In this document: one piece after another, positions 1 through 7,731 of the stretch | How the letters are laid out: each line of letters begins with the position of its first letter | How positions within the stretch are numbered: position 1 is the first letter of the stretch | Origin: Bermanella sp. | GTDB taxonomy: Bacteria; Pseudomonadota; Gammaproteobacteria; Pseudomonadales; Oceanobacteraceae | NCBI GenBank assembly: GCA_002683575.1 | Contig: NYTP01000044.1 | Coordinates: 21,705-55,234, forward strand | DNA: 33,530 nucleotides | Direction: 5' to 3' | The notes under the pieces: generated by a model | Told to the model about the DNA's origin: nothing | Seen by the model: only the letters and a program-made list of their open reading frames with translations | The model's database searches: none | Program-made: the position numbers and the translations under genes

Positions 1-618
1 ACCAACGGCACGCGTGTTTTTGTGCAGTCGGGTATTAAAGATGCATTTATGGCTCAGTTACTCAAACGCACCCAGGAAAATATTGTGTGCGGTGACCCGA
101 TGAACCCCGATGTGAACTTTGGCGCGCTGATCTCGAAAAAGCATCATGACCTGGTCATGGGGTATATCAATAAAGGTCAGGCTGAGGGTGCGGTACTAGC
201 GTGTGGTGGTGAAAGCCTTCACCCGCAAGGTTGCGAAAACGGTTATTTTATTGCACCGACTATTTTTACCGACTGCACCGACGATATGACCATCGTTAAA
301 GAAGAAATTTTTGGCCCAGTAATGTCGGTACTGGAATTCGCGTCTGAAGAAGAAGTGGTCGATCGTGCCAATGATACTGAGCTTGGCTTAGCGGCAGGAG
401 TCTTTACCAAAGACATTCGTCGTGCGCATCGTGTGATTCATAAGATTCAAGCCGGTATTTGTTGGATTAATGCCTATGGTAATTCACCATCACAAATGCC
501 AGTGGGTGGGTTTAAATCATCCGGTTTAGGTCGTGAAAATGGCATAGAGACTTTGCGTCATTATACTCAGATTAAATCTGTGTATGTGGGCATGAACCCA
601 ATAGAAAGCCCGTTTTAG
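1..618 (+). CDS. betB: Betaine aldehyde dehydrogenase, C-terminal 205 residues (5' end outside window)
   Basis: NAD(P)-dependent oxidation of betaine aldehyde to glycine betaine, the second step of choline oxidation, in the cytoplasm. The reading frame is open from base 1 and begins TNGTRVFV. In this family that segment directly follows the catalytic cysteine, so the nucleophile lies just upstream of the window. The conserved EEIFGPVMSV stretch and the C-terminal PVGGFKSSGLGRENG segment are typical of BetB-type aldehyde dehydrogenases. The stop codon is followed after 6 bases by betA, whose ribosome binding site overlaps the betB stop. A betI repressor often precedes betB, but it would be outside the window. 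Identification is firm because of the family motifs and the betA/choXWV neighbours. Confidence 0.95.
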   Translation, partial: TNGTRVFVQSGIKDAFMAQLLKRTQENIVCGDPMNPDVNFGALISKKHHDLVMGYINKGQAEGAVLACGGESLHPQGCENGYFIAPTIFTDCTDDMTIVKEEIFGPVMSVLEFASEEEVVDRANDTELGLAAGVFTKDIRRAHRVIHKIQAGICWINAYGNSPSQMPVGGFKSSGLGRENGIETLRHYTQIKSVYVGMNPIESPF

Positions 619-624
619 GAGTCG

Positions 625-2298
625 ATGATGAGTGAATATGATTACATAGTTGTCGGTGCGGGCTCAGCCGGTTGTGTGTTGGCCAATCGATTAACCGAAG
701 ATGCGGATAAGCGCGTACTGTTAATTGAAACCGGCGGCAGCGATCGCAGTATTTTTATTCAGATGCCAACTGCACTGTCTATTCCCATGAGCACCAACAA
801 ATACGCGTGGCAGTTTCATACTGACCCTGAGCCGTATCTAGATAACCGCGAAATGCACTGCCCAAGGGGCAAGGTGCTGGGTGGTTCATCCTCCATAAAC
901 GGTATGGTGTATGTGCGTGGCCATGCCCGTGACTTTGATGAGTGGGCGGATCAAGGGGCAAAGAATTGGGATTACGCAAACTGCTTACCCTATTTTAAAA
1001 AAGCGGAAACCTGGGCATTTGGTGGTGACGAATATCGAGGCGATTGCGGTCCTCTGGCCACCAATAACGGCAATAATATGCAAAACCCTTTGTATAAAGC
1101 GTTTATCGAAGCCGGTAAACAAGCTGGTTATGGGTTTACAGCGGACTACAACGGTCGTCAACAAGAAGGCTTCGGCCCGATGCACATGACGGTTAAAAAC
1201 GGTGTGCGCTGGTCAACCGCCAATGCGTATTTGCGCCCAGCCATGAAGCGCGCCAATTTAACGGTCATGACCCATGCTCAGGTGCATAAAGTATTATTAG
1301 AAGGCAAGCGCGCAACTGGTGTGCGTGTTGAGCGCAAAGGTCGTATTGAAGATATTATGGCGAACCAAGAAGTCATTTTATCGGCAGGCTCCGTGGGTTC
1401 GCCACATATTTTGCAGCTATCAGGCATTGGTGCACCAAGTGTATTAAAAGATGCTGGCATTGAGGTTCAGCATGAATTAGCCGGTGTCGGTGAAAACTTA
1501 CAGGACCATCTAGAGTTTTATTTTCAGTTCAAATGTAAGCAGCCGATCACACTCAATAGCAAGCTGGGTTTGTGGAGCAAGTTTTTAATTGGTAGTCGTT
1601 GGTTGTTTAATCGTACCGGTTTAGGGGCAACCAATCACTTTGAGTCATGTGGTTTTATTCGCTCTAAAGCGGGTGTCGAATGGCCAGATTTGCAGTATCA
1701 CTTTTTACCTGCGGCGATGCGTTATGACGGTAAAGTGGCGTTTGATGGTCATGGTTTTCAAGTGCATATCGGGCACAATAAACCTAAGAGTCGTGGCCAT
1801 GTGCATGTGCGCAGTAGTAACCCCCATGATCATCCGTCCATTCAGTTTAACTATTTGCAGTCAGAGGTAGACCGAGAAGGCTTCCGTGACTGTGTCAAAC
1901 TGACCCGTGAAATTATTAATCAGCCTGCGTTTGATGAATACCGTGATGGTGAGATTCAACCTGGCGAAGCTGTGCAAACCGATGAACAGATCGACGCCTT
2001 TGTTCGCAGTGCCGTTGAAAGTGCGTACCATCCGTCTTGCTCTTGTCGCATGGGTGAAGACGACATGGCGGTGGTGGATAGTGAAACACGAGTGCGCGGT
2101 ATTGCTGGGTTAAGGGTCGTGGACTCCTCTATTTTCCCAACCATTCCAAACGGCAACTTAAATGCTCCCACTATTATGGTGGCTGAGCGAGCGGCGGATA
2201 TGATTCGAGGCAAAACAATGGCACCCGTATCAGATGCGCAAGTGGAAATGGATGCAAACTGGGAAACGCGCCAACGCACAAATCCAGTTAAGCCCTAA
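625..2298 (+). CDS. betA: Choline dehydrogenase (GMC oxidoreductase)
   Basis: FAD-dependent, membrane-associated oxidation of choline to betaine aldehyde. The 557-residue product is the usual BetA length. The N-terminal dinucleotide-binding motif GAGSAG is at residues 11-16, and the GMC segment with [14 protein letters not shown] is near residue 85. The C-terminal catalytic region has HPSCSCRMG (His about 469) and [10 protein letters not shown]. Two ATGs lie in tandem at 625 and 628. The GGAG at 618-621 is better spaced for 628, so the real protein may be one residue shorter. It follows betB by 6 bases and precedes choX by 71 bases, which fits one choline-to-betaine transcription unit. Confidence 0.96.
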   Translation: MMSEYDYIVVGAGSAGCVLANRLTEDADKRVLLIETGGSDRSIFIQMPTALSIPMSTNKYAWQFHTDPEPYLDNREMHCPRGKVLGGSSSINGMVYVRGHARDFDEWADQGAKNWDYANCLPYFKKAETWAFGGDEYRGDCGPLATNNGNNMQNPLYKAFIEAGKQAGYGFTADYNGRQQEGFGPMHMTVKNGVRWSTANAYLRPAMKRANLTVMTHAQVHKVLLEGKRATGVRVERKGRIEDIMANQEVILSAGSVGSPHILQLSGIGAPSVLKDAGIEVQHELAGVGENLQDHLEFYFQFKCKQPITLNSKLGLWSKFLIGSRWLFNRTGLGATNHFESCGFIRSKAGVEWPDLQYHFLPAAMRYDGKVAFDGHGFQVHIGHNKPKSRGHVHVRSSNPHDHPSIQFNYLQSEVDREGFRDCVKLTREIINQPAFDEYRDGEIQPGEAVQTDEQIDAFVRSAVESAYHPSCSCRMGEDDMAVVDSETRVRGIAGLRVVDSSIFPTIPNGNLNAPTIMVAERAADMIRGKTMAPVSDAQVEMDANWETRQRTNPVKP

Positions 2299-2369
2299 AG
2301 ATTGAAAGAAACCGAGAAAATGCGGGTTGTGAATATCGACCCGCTCTAATAACTAAACGGAGAAAAAGC

Positions 2370-3293
2370 ATGAAGTTATTGAGAAGTATAGTGGCAACGG
2401 CATTGGCCGTAGTGGCATCGGCCAGTATGGCCGGTCAGTGTGAGAAAGTTCGTTTTTCTGACGTAGGCTGGACAGACATCACCGCGACCACCGCATTAAG
2501 TTCTGTTGTCTTAGAAGGACTTGGCTACAAGCCAAGCACGCAAATGTTATCTGTGCCGGTAACCTATAAGTCCTTAGAAAATGGCGACATCGATATTTTC
2601 CTTGGTAACTGGATGCCAACCATGGAAGGGGATATTCGTCCTTACCTAAATCGCGGCACAGTGGAAACCGTAAAAACCAACTTAACCGGTGCAAAATACA
2701 CCTTGGCAGTGCCTAAGTATGTATACGATGCTGGCGTGAAAAGCTTCGCTGACATTGCAAAGTTTGCGGATAACTTTGATGAAAAAATTTACGGCATCGA
2801 GCCAGGTAATGACGGTAACCGTTTGATCCAAGACATGATTGATCAAAATGCATTTGCATTAAAAGACTTCGAAGTGGTTGAGTCCAGTGAAGCGGGTATG
2901 TTGTCACAGCTTAAGCGTAAAGTGCGTCGTGATAAGTGGATTGTATTTCTAGGTTGGGAGCCACACCCAATGAACAGCAACTTTGAAATTGCTTACTTAA
3001 CCGGTGGTGATGATTTCTTTGGCCCAGATTTAGGTGGTGCCAGCGTTATGACGAATGTGCGAAAAGGTTACATCCAAGAATGTGCAAATGTAGGTCGCTT
3101 CCTTAATAACTTAGATTTCACTTTAACGTTAGAAAACGAAGTGATGAAAGCCATTTTGGATGATAAGAAAAAACCTGAAGATGCGGCGCGTAGCTGGTTA
3201 AAAGCGAATCCTGCTGTATTGGATACTTGGTTAGATGGCGTGACTACATTAGATGGTAAGCCAGGCGTGCCAGCAGTTAAAGCGTCTCTATAA
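2370..3293 (+). CDS. choX: Choline-specific ABC transporter, periplasmic binding protein
   Basis: Periplasmic receptor that delivers choline to the ChoWV transporter. There is a signal peptide at residues 1-21, with likely cleavage after SMA. The fold is that of the ProX/ChoX (OpuAC) family. The four aromatic residues W34, W81, Y110 and W196 have exactly the spacing of the ligand cage I recall for Sinorhizobium ChoX (W43, W90, Y119, W205; constant offset of nine). This argues for choline rather than a generic betaine binder. The sequence GGAGA stands about 6 bases before the ATG. Downstream are two hairpins and then choW. Such hairpins often keep the receptor mRNA more abundant than that of the permease. 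Confidence 0.93.
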   Translation: MKLLRSIVATALAVVASASMAGQCEKVRFSDVGWTDITATTALSSVVLEGLGYKPSTQMLSVPVTYKSLENGDIDIFLGNWMPTMEGDIRPYLNRGTVETVKTNLTGAKYTLAVPKYVYDAGVKSFADIAKFADNFDEKIYGIEPGNDGNRLIQDMIDQNAFALKDFEVVESSEAGMLSQLKRKVRRDKWIVFLGWEPHPMNSNFEIAYLTGGDDFFGPDLGGASVMTNVRKGYIQECANVGRFLNNLDFTLTLENEVMKAILDDKKKPEDAARSWLKANPAVLDTWLDGVTTLDGKPGVPAVKASL

Positions 3294-3302
3294 AGTTGTT
3301 AT

Positions 3303-3336
3303 AAGTGAGCCGTTTTGCTCAAGCAAAACCGCACTT
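3303..3336 (+). other. Imperfect hairpin in the choX-choW gap
   Basis: The outer arms AAGTG (3303-3307) and CACTT (3332-3336) pair. After a small internal loop, GTTTTGC (3312-3318) pairs with GCAAAAC (3323-3329) around a four-base loop. No T-run follows, so it is not a classical intrinsic terminator. A role as an mRNA 3'-end stabiliser, processing site or partial attenuator that favours choX over choWV is inferred from its position. Confidence 0.6.
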
Positions 3337-3414
3337 GTATTTTATATCTGAAACTTTAAGAGTTTCTCAATCCTAATAGGCGGTGTTTCATTTCTTGATG
3401 CCGCCATGACCAGG

Positions 3415-3438
3415 AGCTGACTGCAACAGTGGTCAGCT
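3415..3438 (+). other. Hairpin just upstream of the choW start
   Basis: The perfect 7-base inverted repeat AGCTGAC (3415-3421) / GTCAGCT (3432-3438) ends 12 bases before the choW ATG. No clear Shine-Dalgarno sequence lies between the hairpin and the start codon, so the hairpin may limit translation of choW. That role is inferred from position only. Confidence 0.45.
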
Positions 3439-3450
3439 ACCATTTAAGCT

Positions 3451-4281
3451 ATGGAAAATTACAAATTACCGCTCGGTGAATATATCGAGTTATTCTTCGA
3501 TTGGCTGGTGGGTGTGGCTGCCGGTTTTTTTGATGCGATCTCAATGTCATTGGAGTGGCTCATCACTTCTTTTACCGATGTTTTACTCTGGCTACCACCG
3601 GCATTATTTATTGCTTTATTGGCAGGCTTTGCGCTTTGGTTGCATCGTTCTTGGGGATTACTGGTGTTTGTGGTTGTCTCCCTTTTGCTCATCTGGAACC
3701 TGGGCTACTGGGAAGAGATGATGCAAACCTTATCATTGGTATTATTTGCCACTGTGTTCTGTGTTTTGTTGGCATTGCCTCTAGGCATATACGCGGCCCA
3801 TCATCCATGGATGTATACCATGCTGCGACCCATTCTTGATTTGATGCAAACCGTGCCGCCGTTTGTGTATTTAATTCCTACTTTAACCTTGTTTGGTTTA
3901 GGTGTGGTGCCTGGTTTAATCTCAACCATTATTTTTGCCATCGCGGCACCTGTGCGTCTGACGTACCTTGGTATTTCTGCGGTGCCAAAAGAGTTGGTAG
4001 AAGCGGGGCAATCGTTCGGTGCAACCCACCGTCAACTATTGTGGCGTATTGAGCTACCAGCTGCCGCTTCTAGTATTGCTGCGGGTATTACCCAGTGCAT
4101 CATGTTGTCACTTTCTATGGTAGTGATTGCCGCACTTGTGGGAGCTGATGGCCTTGGGAAACCGGTTGTACGTGCATTAAATACCGTTGATATTGCATCG
4201 GGTTTTGAAGCCGGACTTGCCATCGTATTGTTGGCCATTGTGTTGGATCGTTTGTTTAAGCAACCAGAGGCCGTGAAGTAA
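3451..4281 (+). CDS. choW: Choline ABC transporter, permease
   Basis: Inner-membrane permease of the ProW/OpuAB/ChoW type. The 276-residue product begins MENYKLPLGE, as in many ProW-like proteins, and has several hydrophobic segments (about residues 45-65, 69-85, 92-113, 126-150, 205-230 and 250-268). The cytoplasmic EAA loop that contacts the ATPase is visible as ELVEAGQSFGATHRQLLWRI (about residues 180-199). The start has no strong ribosome binding site and follows a hairpin. The stop codon is one base before the choV ATG, so the two subunits are probably translationally coupled. Confidence 0.93.
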   Translation: MENYKLPLGEYIELFFDWLVGVAAGFFDAISMSLEWLITSFTDVLLWLPPALFIALLAGFALWLHRSWGLLVFVVVSLLLIWNLGYWEEMMQTLSLVLFATVFCVLLALPLGIYAAHHPWMYTMLRPILDLMQTVPPFVYLIPTLTLFGLGVVPGLISTIIFAIAAPVRLTYLGISAVPKELVEAGQSFGATHRQLLWRIELPAAASSIAAGITQCIMLSLSMVVIAALVGADGLGKPVVRALNTVDIASGFEAGLAIVLLAIVLDRLFKQPEAVK

Positions 4282-4282
4282 T

Positions 4283-5452
4283 ATGATCGAAATTAATAAT
4301 CTGGATGTAGTATTCGGTAAGAAACCAGAGGCGGCTTTACCCTTACTTGATCAAGGAATGGACCGCGAACAAATCCGAAATGAAACCGGTTTGGTTGTGG
4401 GTGTTAAGAATGCCACATTAAAAGTTGGCCGAGGTGAAATTTGCGTATTGATGGGGTTATCCGGCTCGGGTAAATCCAGCCTATTGCGTTGTATTAATGG
4501 TTTGAATCCCGTTGCTCGCGGTGAAATTCTCATTTCACGAAATGGCGAAATGGTGGATTTTGTTGGCAGCGACGCAGTCACTAAACGTGAAATATGCCAA
4601 CGTGATATTTCCATGGTCTTTCAAAAATTCGCCTTGATGCCATGGTTAACCGTTGCTGAAAATGTCGCAATGCCTTTAGAAATTCAAGGGCTAGATAAAG
4701 CTGAAATTAAGCGTCGTACGCAAGAGCAACTTGAGCTGGTGGGTTTAAGTGAGTGGAGCAATCTCAAGCCCTCAAAACTATCAGGTGGCATGCAGCAGCG
4801 AGTGGGTCTTGCCCGTGCGCTTGCCATGGAAACCGATATTTTATTGATGGATGAGCCTTTTTCAGCACTGGACCCTCTTATTCGTACTCAGCTACAAGAT
4901 GACTTATTAGAGCTACAGGAAAAGCTTAAGAAAACCATTATTTTTGTGAGCCATGATTTAGACGAAGCGTTAAAACTGGGTAACCATATTGCTATCATGA
5001 AAGATGGCGAAATCGTCCAACATGGTAAGCCCGAAGACATCGTATTGAATCCTGAGACCGATTACGTGAGGGATTTTGTGGCCCATACAAACCCGTTAAA
5101 TGTTTTGCGTGCTACATCCATCATGCGTGAGCTAAGTTCGGTATGGGAAGCAAGTAATGGTTACTGCTTAAGTAAGAAAAATGACATCTGGTTGAGCAAT
5201 GATCAAAAAGCGGTTCGCTATAATAATGAATCCATTGAGGTTCATCATTGGCAGGCGCAAGATGATGTGGCGTCTTACCGTTCGATGCCGGTTTGTGTGC
5301 CGGTGGATATGCCCATAAGAGATGTGATGGAAATTCGTTACCTAACCGGTTACCCAGTATTGATTCGCGATGGCGATGAAATGACAGGAGTCATTGGTGA
5401 TCGTGAGTTATACCATACTCTGTTAGGCAAAATGCTATCGGACGATAATTGA
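4283..5452 (+). CDS. choV: Choline ABC transporter, ATP-binding protein
   Basis: Cytoplasmic ATPase that powers the ChoXW importer. The Walker A segment GLSGSGKSS is at residues 58-66, the Q-loop is in MVFQKFALMP, the ABC signature LSGGMQQR is at 166-173 and Walker B ILLMDEP is at 186-192. At 389 residues it is of the long ProV/OpuAA class. The region after about residue 270 is a C-terminal extension with CBS-like character, ending in a TGVIGDRELY segment; in relatives such domains can sense ionic strength. The ATG comes one base after the choW stop. It is the last gene of the unit and is followed by a terminator. Confidence 0.94.
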   Translation: MIEINNLDVVFGKKPEAALPLLDQGMDREQIRNETGLVVGVKNATLKVGRGEICVLMGLSGSGKSSLLRCINGLNPVARGEILISRNGEMVDFVGSDAVTKREICQRDISMVFQKFALMPWLTVAENVAMPLEIQGLDKAEIKRRTQEQLELVGLSEWSNLKPSKLSGGMQQRVGLARALAMETDILLMDEPFSALDPLIRTQLQDDLLELQEKLKKTIIFVSHDLDEALKLGNHIAIMKDGEIVQHGKPEDIVLNPETDYVRDFVAHTNPLNVLRATSIMRELSSVWEASNGYCLSKKNDIWLSNDQKAVRYNNESIEVHHWQAQDDVASYRSMPVCVPVDMPIRDVMEIRYLTGYPVLIRDGDEMTGVIGDRELYHTLLGKMLSDDN

Positions 5453-5497
5453 TTTATTTTATTAAATTAAAGCGATCTTAGTCTTAATACTAAAATG

Positions 5498-5546
5498 CGC
5501 CTGCTATTTACTCAGTGTTAATGAGTGTAAGTAGCAGGCGTTTTTT
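5498..5546 (+). terminator. Intrinsic terminator after choV
   Basis: The arm CGCCTGCTA (5498-5506) pairs perfectly with TAGCAGGCG (5532-5540). An inner ACTCA/TGAGT pairing extends the stem, and TTTTTT follows at 5541-5546. It ends the choline operon. An A-rich stretch before the stem (5491-5495) could give weaker termination for the converging minus-strand gene that ends at 5554. Confidence 0.93.
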
Positions 5547-5553
5547 ATGTGGA

Positions 5554-7092
5554 TCACTTAAACTTGTGTTTAATAATAACGGTTGTGCTGTTTAATTTTA
5601 ATTGACTAGGAATCGATGGTAACGGTGCCGAGTCTCTAATGGCGTCACGCACTTCTTTATTCAAAATATCATGGCGGCTAATGTTTTTATCCGTTATCTG
5701 CAAGATGTCTCCTTCCTTTGAAATGCTGACTGCCATTTCTACACTGCCTTTTTGATTTAAGTTTTTAGCCCAAACAGGGTATTCGATTTGATTGTTAATA
5801 ATGGTTTTAACATCATCAATATACTGACTTAATATCGACTTGTACTGAGCGCGACTTATGCCTTTTGTATTGTTGAGTGAATCAGGCAGGGTCGGTTTTT
5901 TAAGATACGGTTGATCATCGGATTTAGGATCAAAGTTATAACTAATACTCATGGGCCATTGATTGCCCGGTAGTGCATCAGGTGGCAATATAAACGGTGT
6001 GACATTTAAAATGGCTCGGGTCAATTCGGTTACCAGTAGTCCGGATACTTGTGAGTTGTCACCTTTAATATCACTGACTTCCGCTTGTCGATTAACTGAG
6101 AAGTTAAGCGTAACGTTTCCTTTCTGGCCGAATTTTTTCGCCCACGCAGGGTATTCCACTGCATTTCGAATCTCGCGGATGAGTTCCCATCGGTATAAGT
6201 TAAGATAGTATTGATTCTCTTGCGCAATGACCTTTTTGCTTTTGGATGTTGATGGCTTAGACGGTGCACTTACGATTTTTTTCTTTTTTGTAATGGCTTT
6301 CTTTTTAGCGACAGACTTCGGTGGTTGATAGGTTTTCTTTCTTTTCTTTTCAGCTTTTTGTTTCGCTAATAATAAGGCATTGGCTTGTGCTTGATTTTCA
6401 GCTTTTTGCTTGGCTTGTCTCGCGCGTTCTAACTTCTCTTTTTCAATCGCTTCTTTTGCACGTAGATCAGCCAATAACGCATTCTCTCTTTTGGTGATCC
6501 ATGAGGCGATTAATTGGGTTCTGCTGGAAGAGTAAGTTATAGAGTTGTAACGATTTAATAGCGCTTGATTATTCTCTGGACTATTACCAAGGATGCCGTC
6601 TTTAAATTCTCCAGTGGGCGGTAATTTACCAATCCAAGCATTGAGTAAAAAATCAAATAGTTCAGAGGTCGGAGTATTGATTACTTTGACATCATTAATT
6701 TTAATAATGGTGCCTACGCTTGAAATGTAGTCGATGGTGATCTCATCGCCTCTGATGAGGTTGTCATCTAAAAAGCCCGTAAAGGTTAACAAATGATCGG
6801 TTAAGTTACTGCTGCCCTGTGCTGTGTTATTAATAGCAATGTCATTTTGCCATTGCAAAGACCAGCGTCTAGGGCTCCAGCGTTTCGCCATTACTTTTAG
6901 AGCCATGCGTTTGCTGGTGCCATTTTGATGGATGGATTTGGGATCGTTAGACTTTTCTGTTAAATACAGGGCACCAATATAAAATTCTTTTCTAAGTTGG
7001 GTGTAAGAACCTATTCCATTTAGTTCTAATGCAAAGCTACTTTGAATGAAAGAAAAGCTAAGTAGGGCGCATAAAATTGTTTTAATAATCAT
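5554..7092 (-). CDS. Secreted chalcone-isomerase-like protein with two TonB C-terminal domains
   Basis: A 512-residue envelope protein of unknown role. It has a cleavable-looking signal peptide (1-21, ending SSFA) and then a domain at about residues 22-170 resembling the bacterial chalcone-isomerase-like family: LNGIGSYTQLRKEFYIGALY, followed by beta-rich sequence. Residues 200-290 are a Lys/Ala/Gln-rich, partly coiled linker. Two TonB-type C-terminal domains follow, marked by YPAWAKKFGQKGNV (314-327) and YPVWAKNLNQKGSV (438-451). There is no uncleaved N-terminal anchor of the usual TonB kind, and no exbB/exbD nearby. It may act in the periplasm or at peptidoglycan rather than as an energy transducer. 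Domain assignment is by eye; function is unknown. Confidence 0.8.
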   Translation of the reverse strand: MIIKTILCALLSFSFIQSSFALELNGIGSYTQLRKEFYIGALYLTEKSNDPKSIHQNGTSKRMALKVMAKRWSPRRWSLQWQNDIAINNTAQGSSNLTDHLLTFTGFLDDNLIRGDEITIDYISSVGTIIKINDVKVINTPTSELFDFLLNAWIGKLPPTGEFKDGILGNSPENNQALLNRYNSITYSSSRTQLIASWITKRENALLADLRAKEAIEKEKLERARQAKQKAENQAQANALLLAKQKAEKKRKKTYQPPKSVAKKKAITKKKKIVSAPSKPSTSKSKKVIAQENQYYLNLYRWELIREIRNAVEYPAWAKKFGQKGNVTLNFSVNRQAEVSDIKGDNSQVSGLLVTELTRAILNVTPFILPPDALPGNQWPMSISYNFDPKSDDQPYLKKPTLPDSLNNTKGISRAQYKSILSQYIDDVKTIINNQIEYPVWAKNLNQKGSVEMAVSISKEGDILQITDKNISRHDILNKEVRDAIRDSAPLPSIPSQLKLNSTTVIIKHKFK

Positions 7093-7161
7093 AGGTTCTA
7101 AGCCTTGCAGTATCTATCGATAGTATAGACTAGATTACCGGCCCGCGACCTTGACGGTATT

Positions 7162-7183
7162 GACTTAGTGAGATGGCTAAGTC
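7162..7183 (-). other. Inverted repeat downstream of lolB
   Basis: GACTTAG (7162-7168) and CTAAGTC (7177-7183) are perfect 7-base arms around 8 bases, directly after the lolB stop on the minus strand. No T-run follows in that direction. It may be an mRNA 3' structure or a regulator site for the next minus-strand gene; neither role is established. Confidence 0.4.
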
Positions 7184-7193
7184 GTGAAAAGGG

Positions 7194-7730
7194 TTAATCA
7201 AACTCCCAATGTTTGATGACGACTAAGAATTTCCATTGCCCTTGGCTTATGCGAATTCGCTCAGGCAAGGCGTAATAGTCGTTATACCTTAAGAACTCCA
7301 CCTTCCATTTATCTTGTTTTATTTGCGACAGTTGCTTGTTTTTATTCATATCACGCTGAGCCGGGCTATAAGGCGCAACCTGACCCTTTAGCCAAAAGGG
7401 TAAATTTTCAATAGGGAAAAACCAGCCAAGCTCTTCATAGATTAATTGCTGAGGATTAATGCCTTCAACGGTTTTACCCCCTTGGGTCAGACTGATGCTA
7501 GCGATATTACCCTGGATACGAGTGCTACCAACACTGAACGGGCCGCTGACATATATATCAAAGTCTTTACCTTGTTGTTTCCATAGAATAAACCCAGCCA
7601 CGCTTTGAGTTGGCGTAGTAATGCCGATCTTACCGCTAACGGCCCAGTTACTTTGTGCGGGTGAATCAGGAACCGTACTGCAGGCAAGCAAAAGCTGGCA
7701 CAAGGCCAGCGTGAAAATCAGTTTCAACAT
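7194..7730 (-). CDS. lolB: Outer-membrane lipoprotein LolB, lipoprotein localisation factor
   Basis: LolB receives lipoproteins from the periplasmic chaperone LolA and inserts them into the outer membrane. The product is 178 residues, with a lipoprotein signal MLKLIFTLALCQLLLAC whose lipobox LLAC sets the lipidated cysteine at residue 17. The mature part has the LolB pattern, with WAVSGKIGI near the start and GWFFPIENLPFWLKG in the middle. A longer reading from TTG 7742 is possible. I prefer ATG 7730 because it comes one base after the stop of the upstream TPR gene and gives a normal lipoprotein N-terminus. A TPR gene upstream, divergent from hemA, is the usual gammaproteobacterial arrangement, but ispE does not follow. 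Confidence 0.92.
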   Translation of the reverse strand: MLKLIFTLALCQLLLACSTVPDSPAQSNWAVSGKIGITTPTQSVAGFILWKQQGKDFDIYVSGPFSVGSTRIQGNIASISLTQGGKTVEGINPQQLIYEELGWFFPIENLPFWLKGQVAPYSPAQRDMNKNKQLSQIKQDKWKVEFLRYNDYYALPERIRISQGQWKFLVVIKHWEFD

Positions 7731-7731
7731 G

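Noticed and set aside
1956-2279. 107-residue minus-strand ORF inside betA
   Set aside because: Lies opposite the conserved catalytic C-terminus of betA; no independent support.
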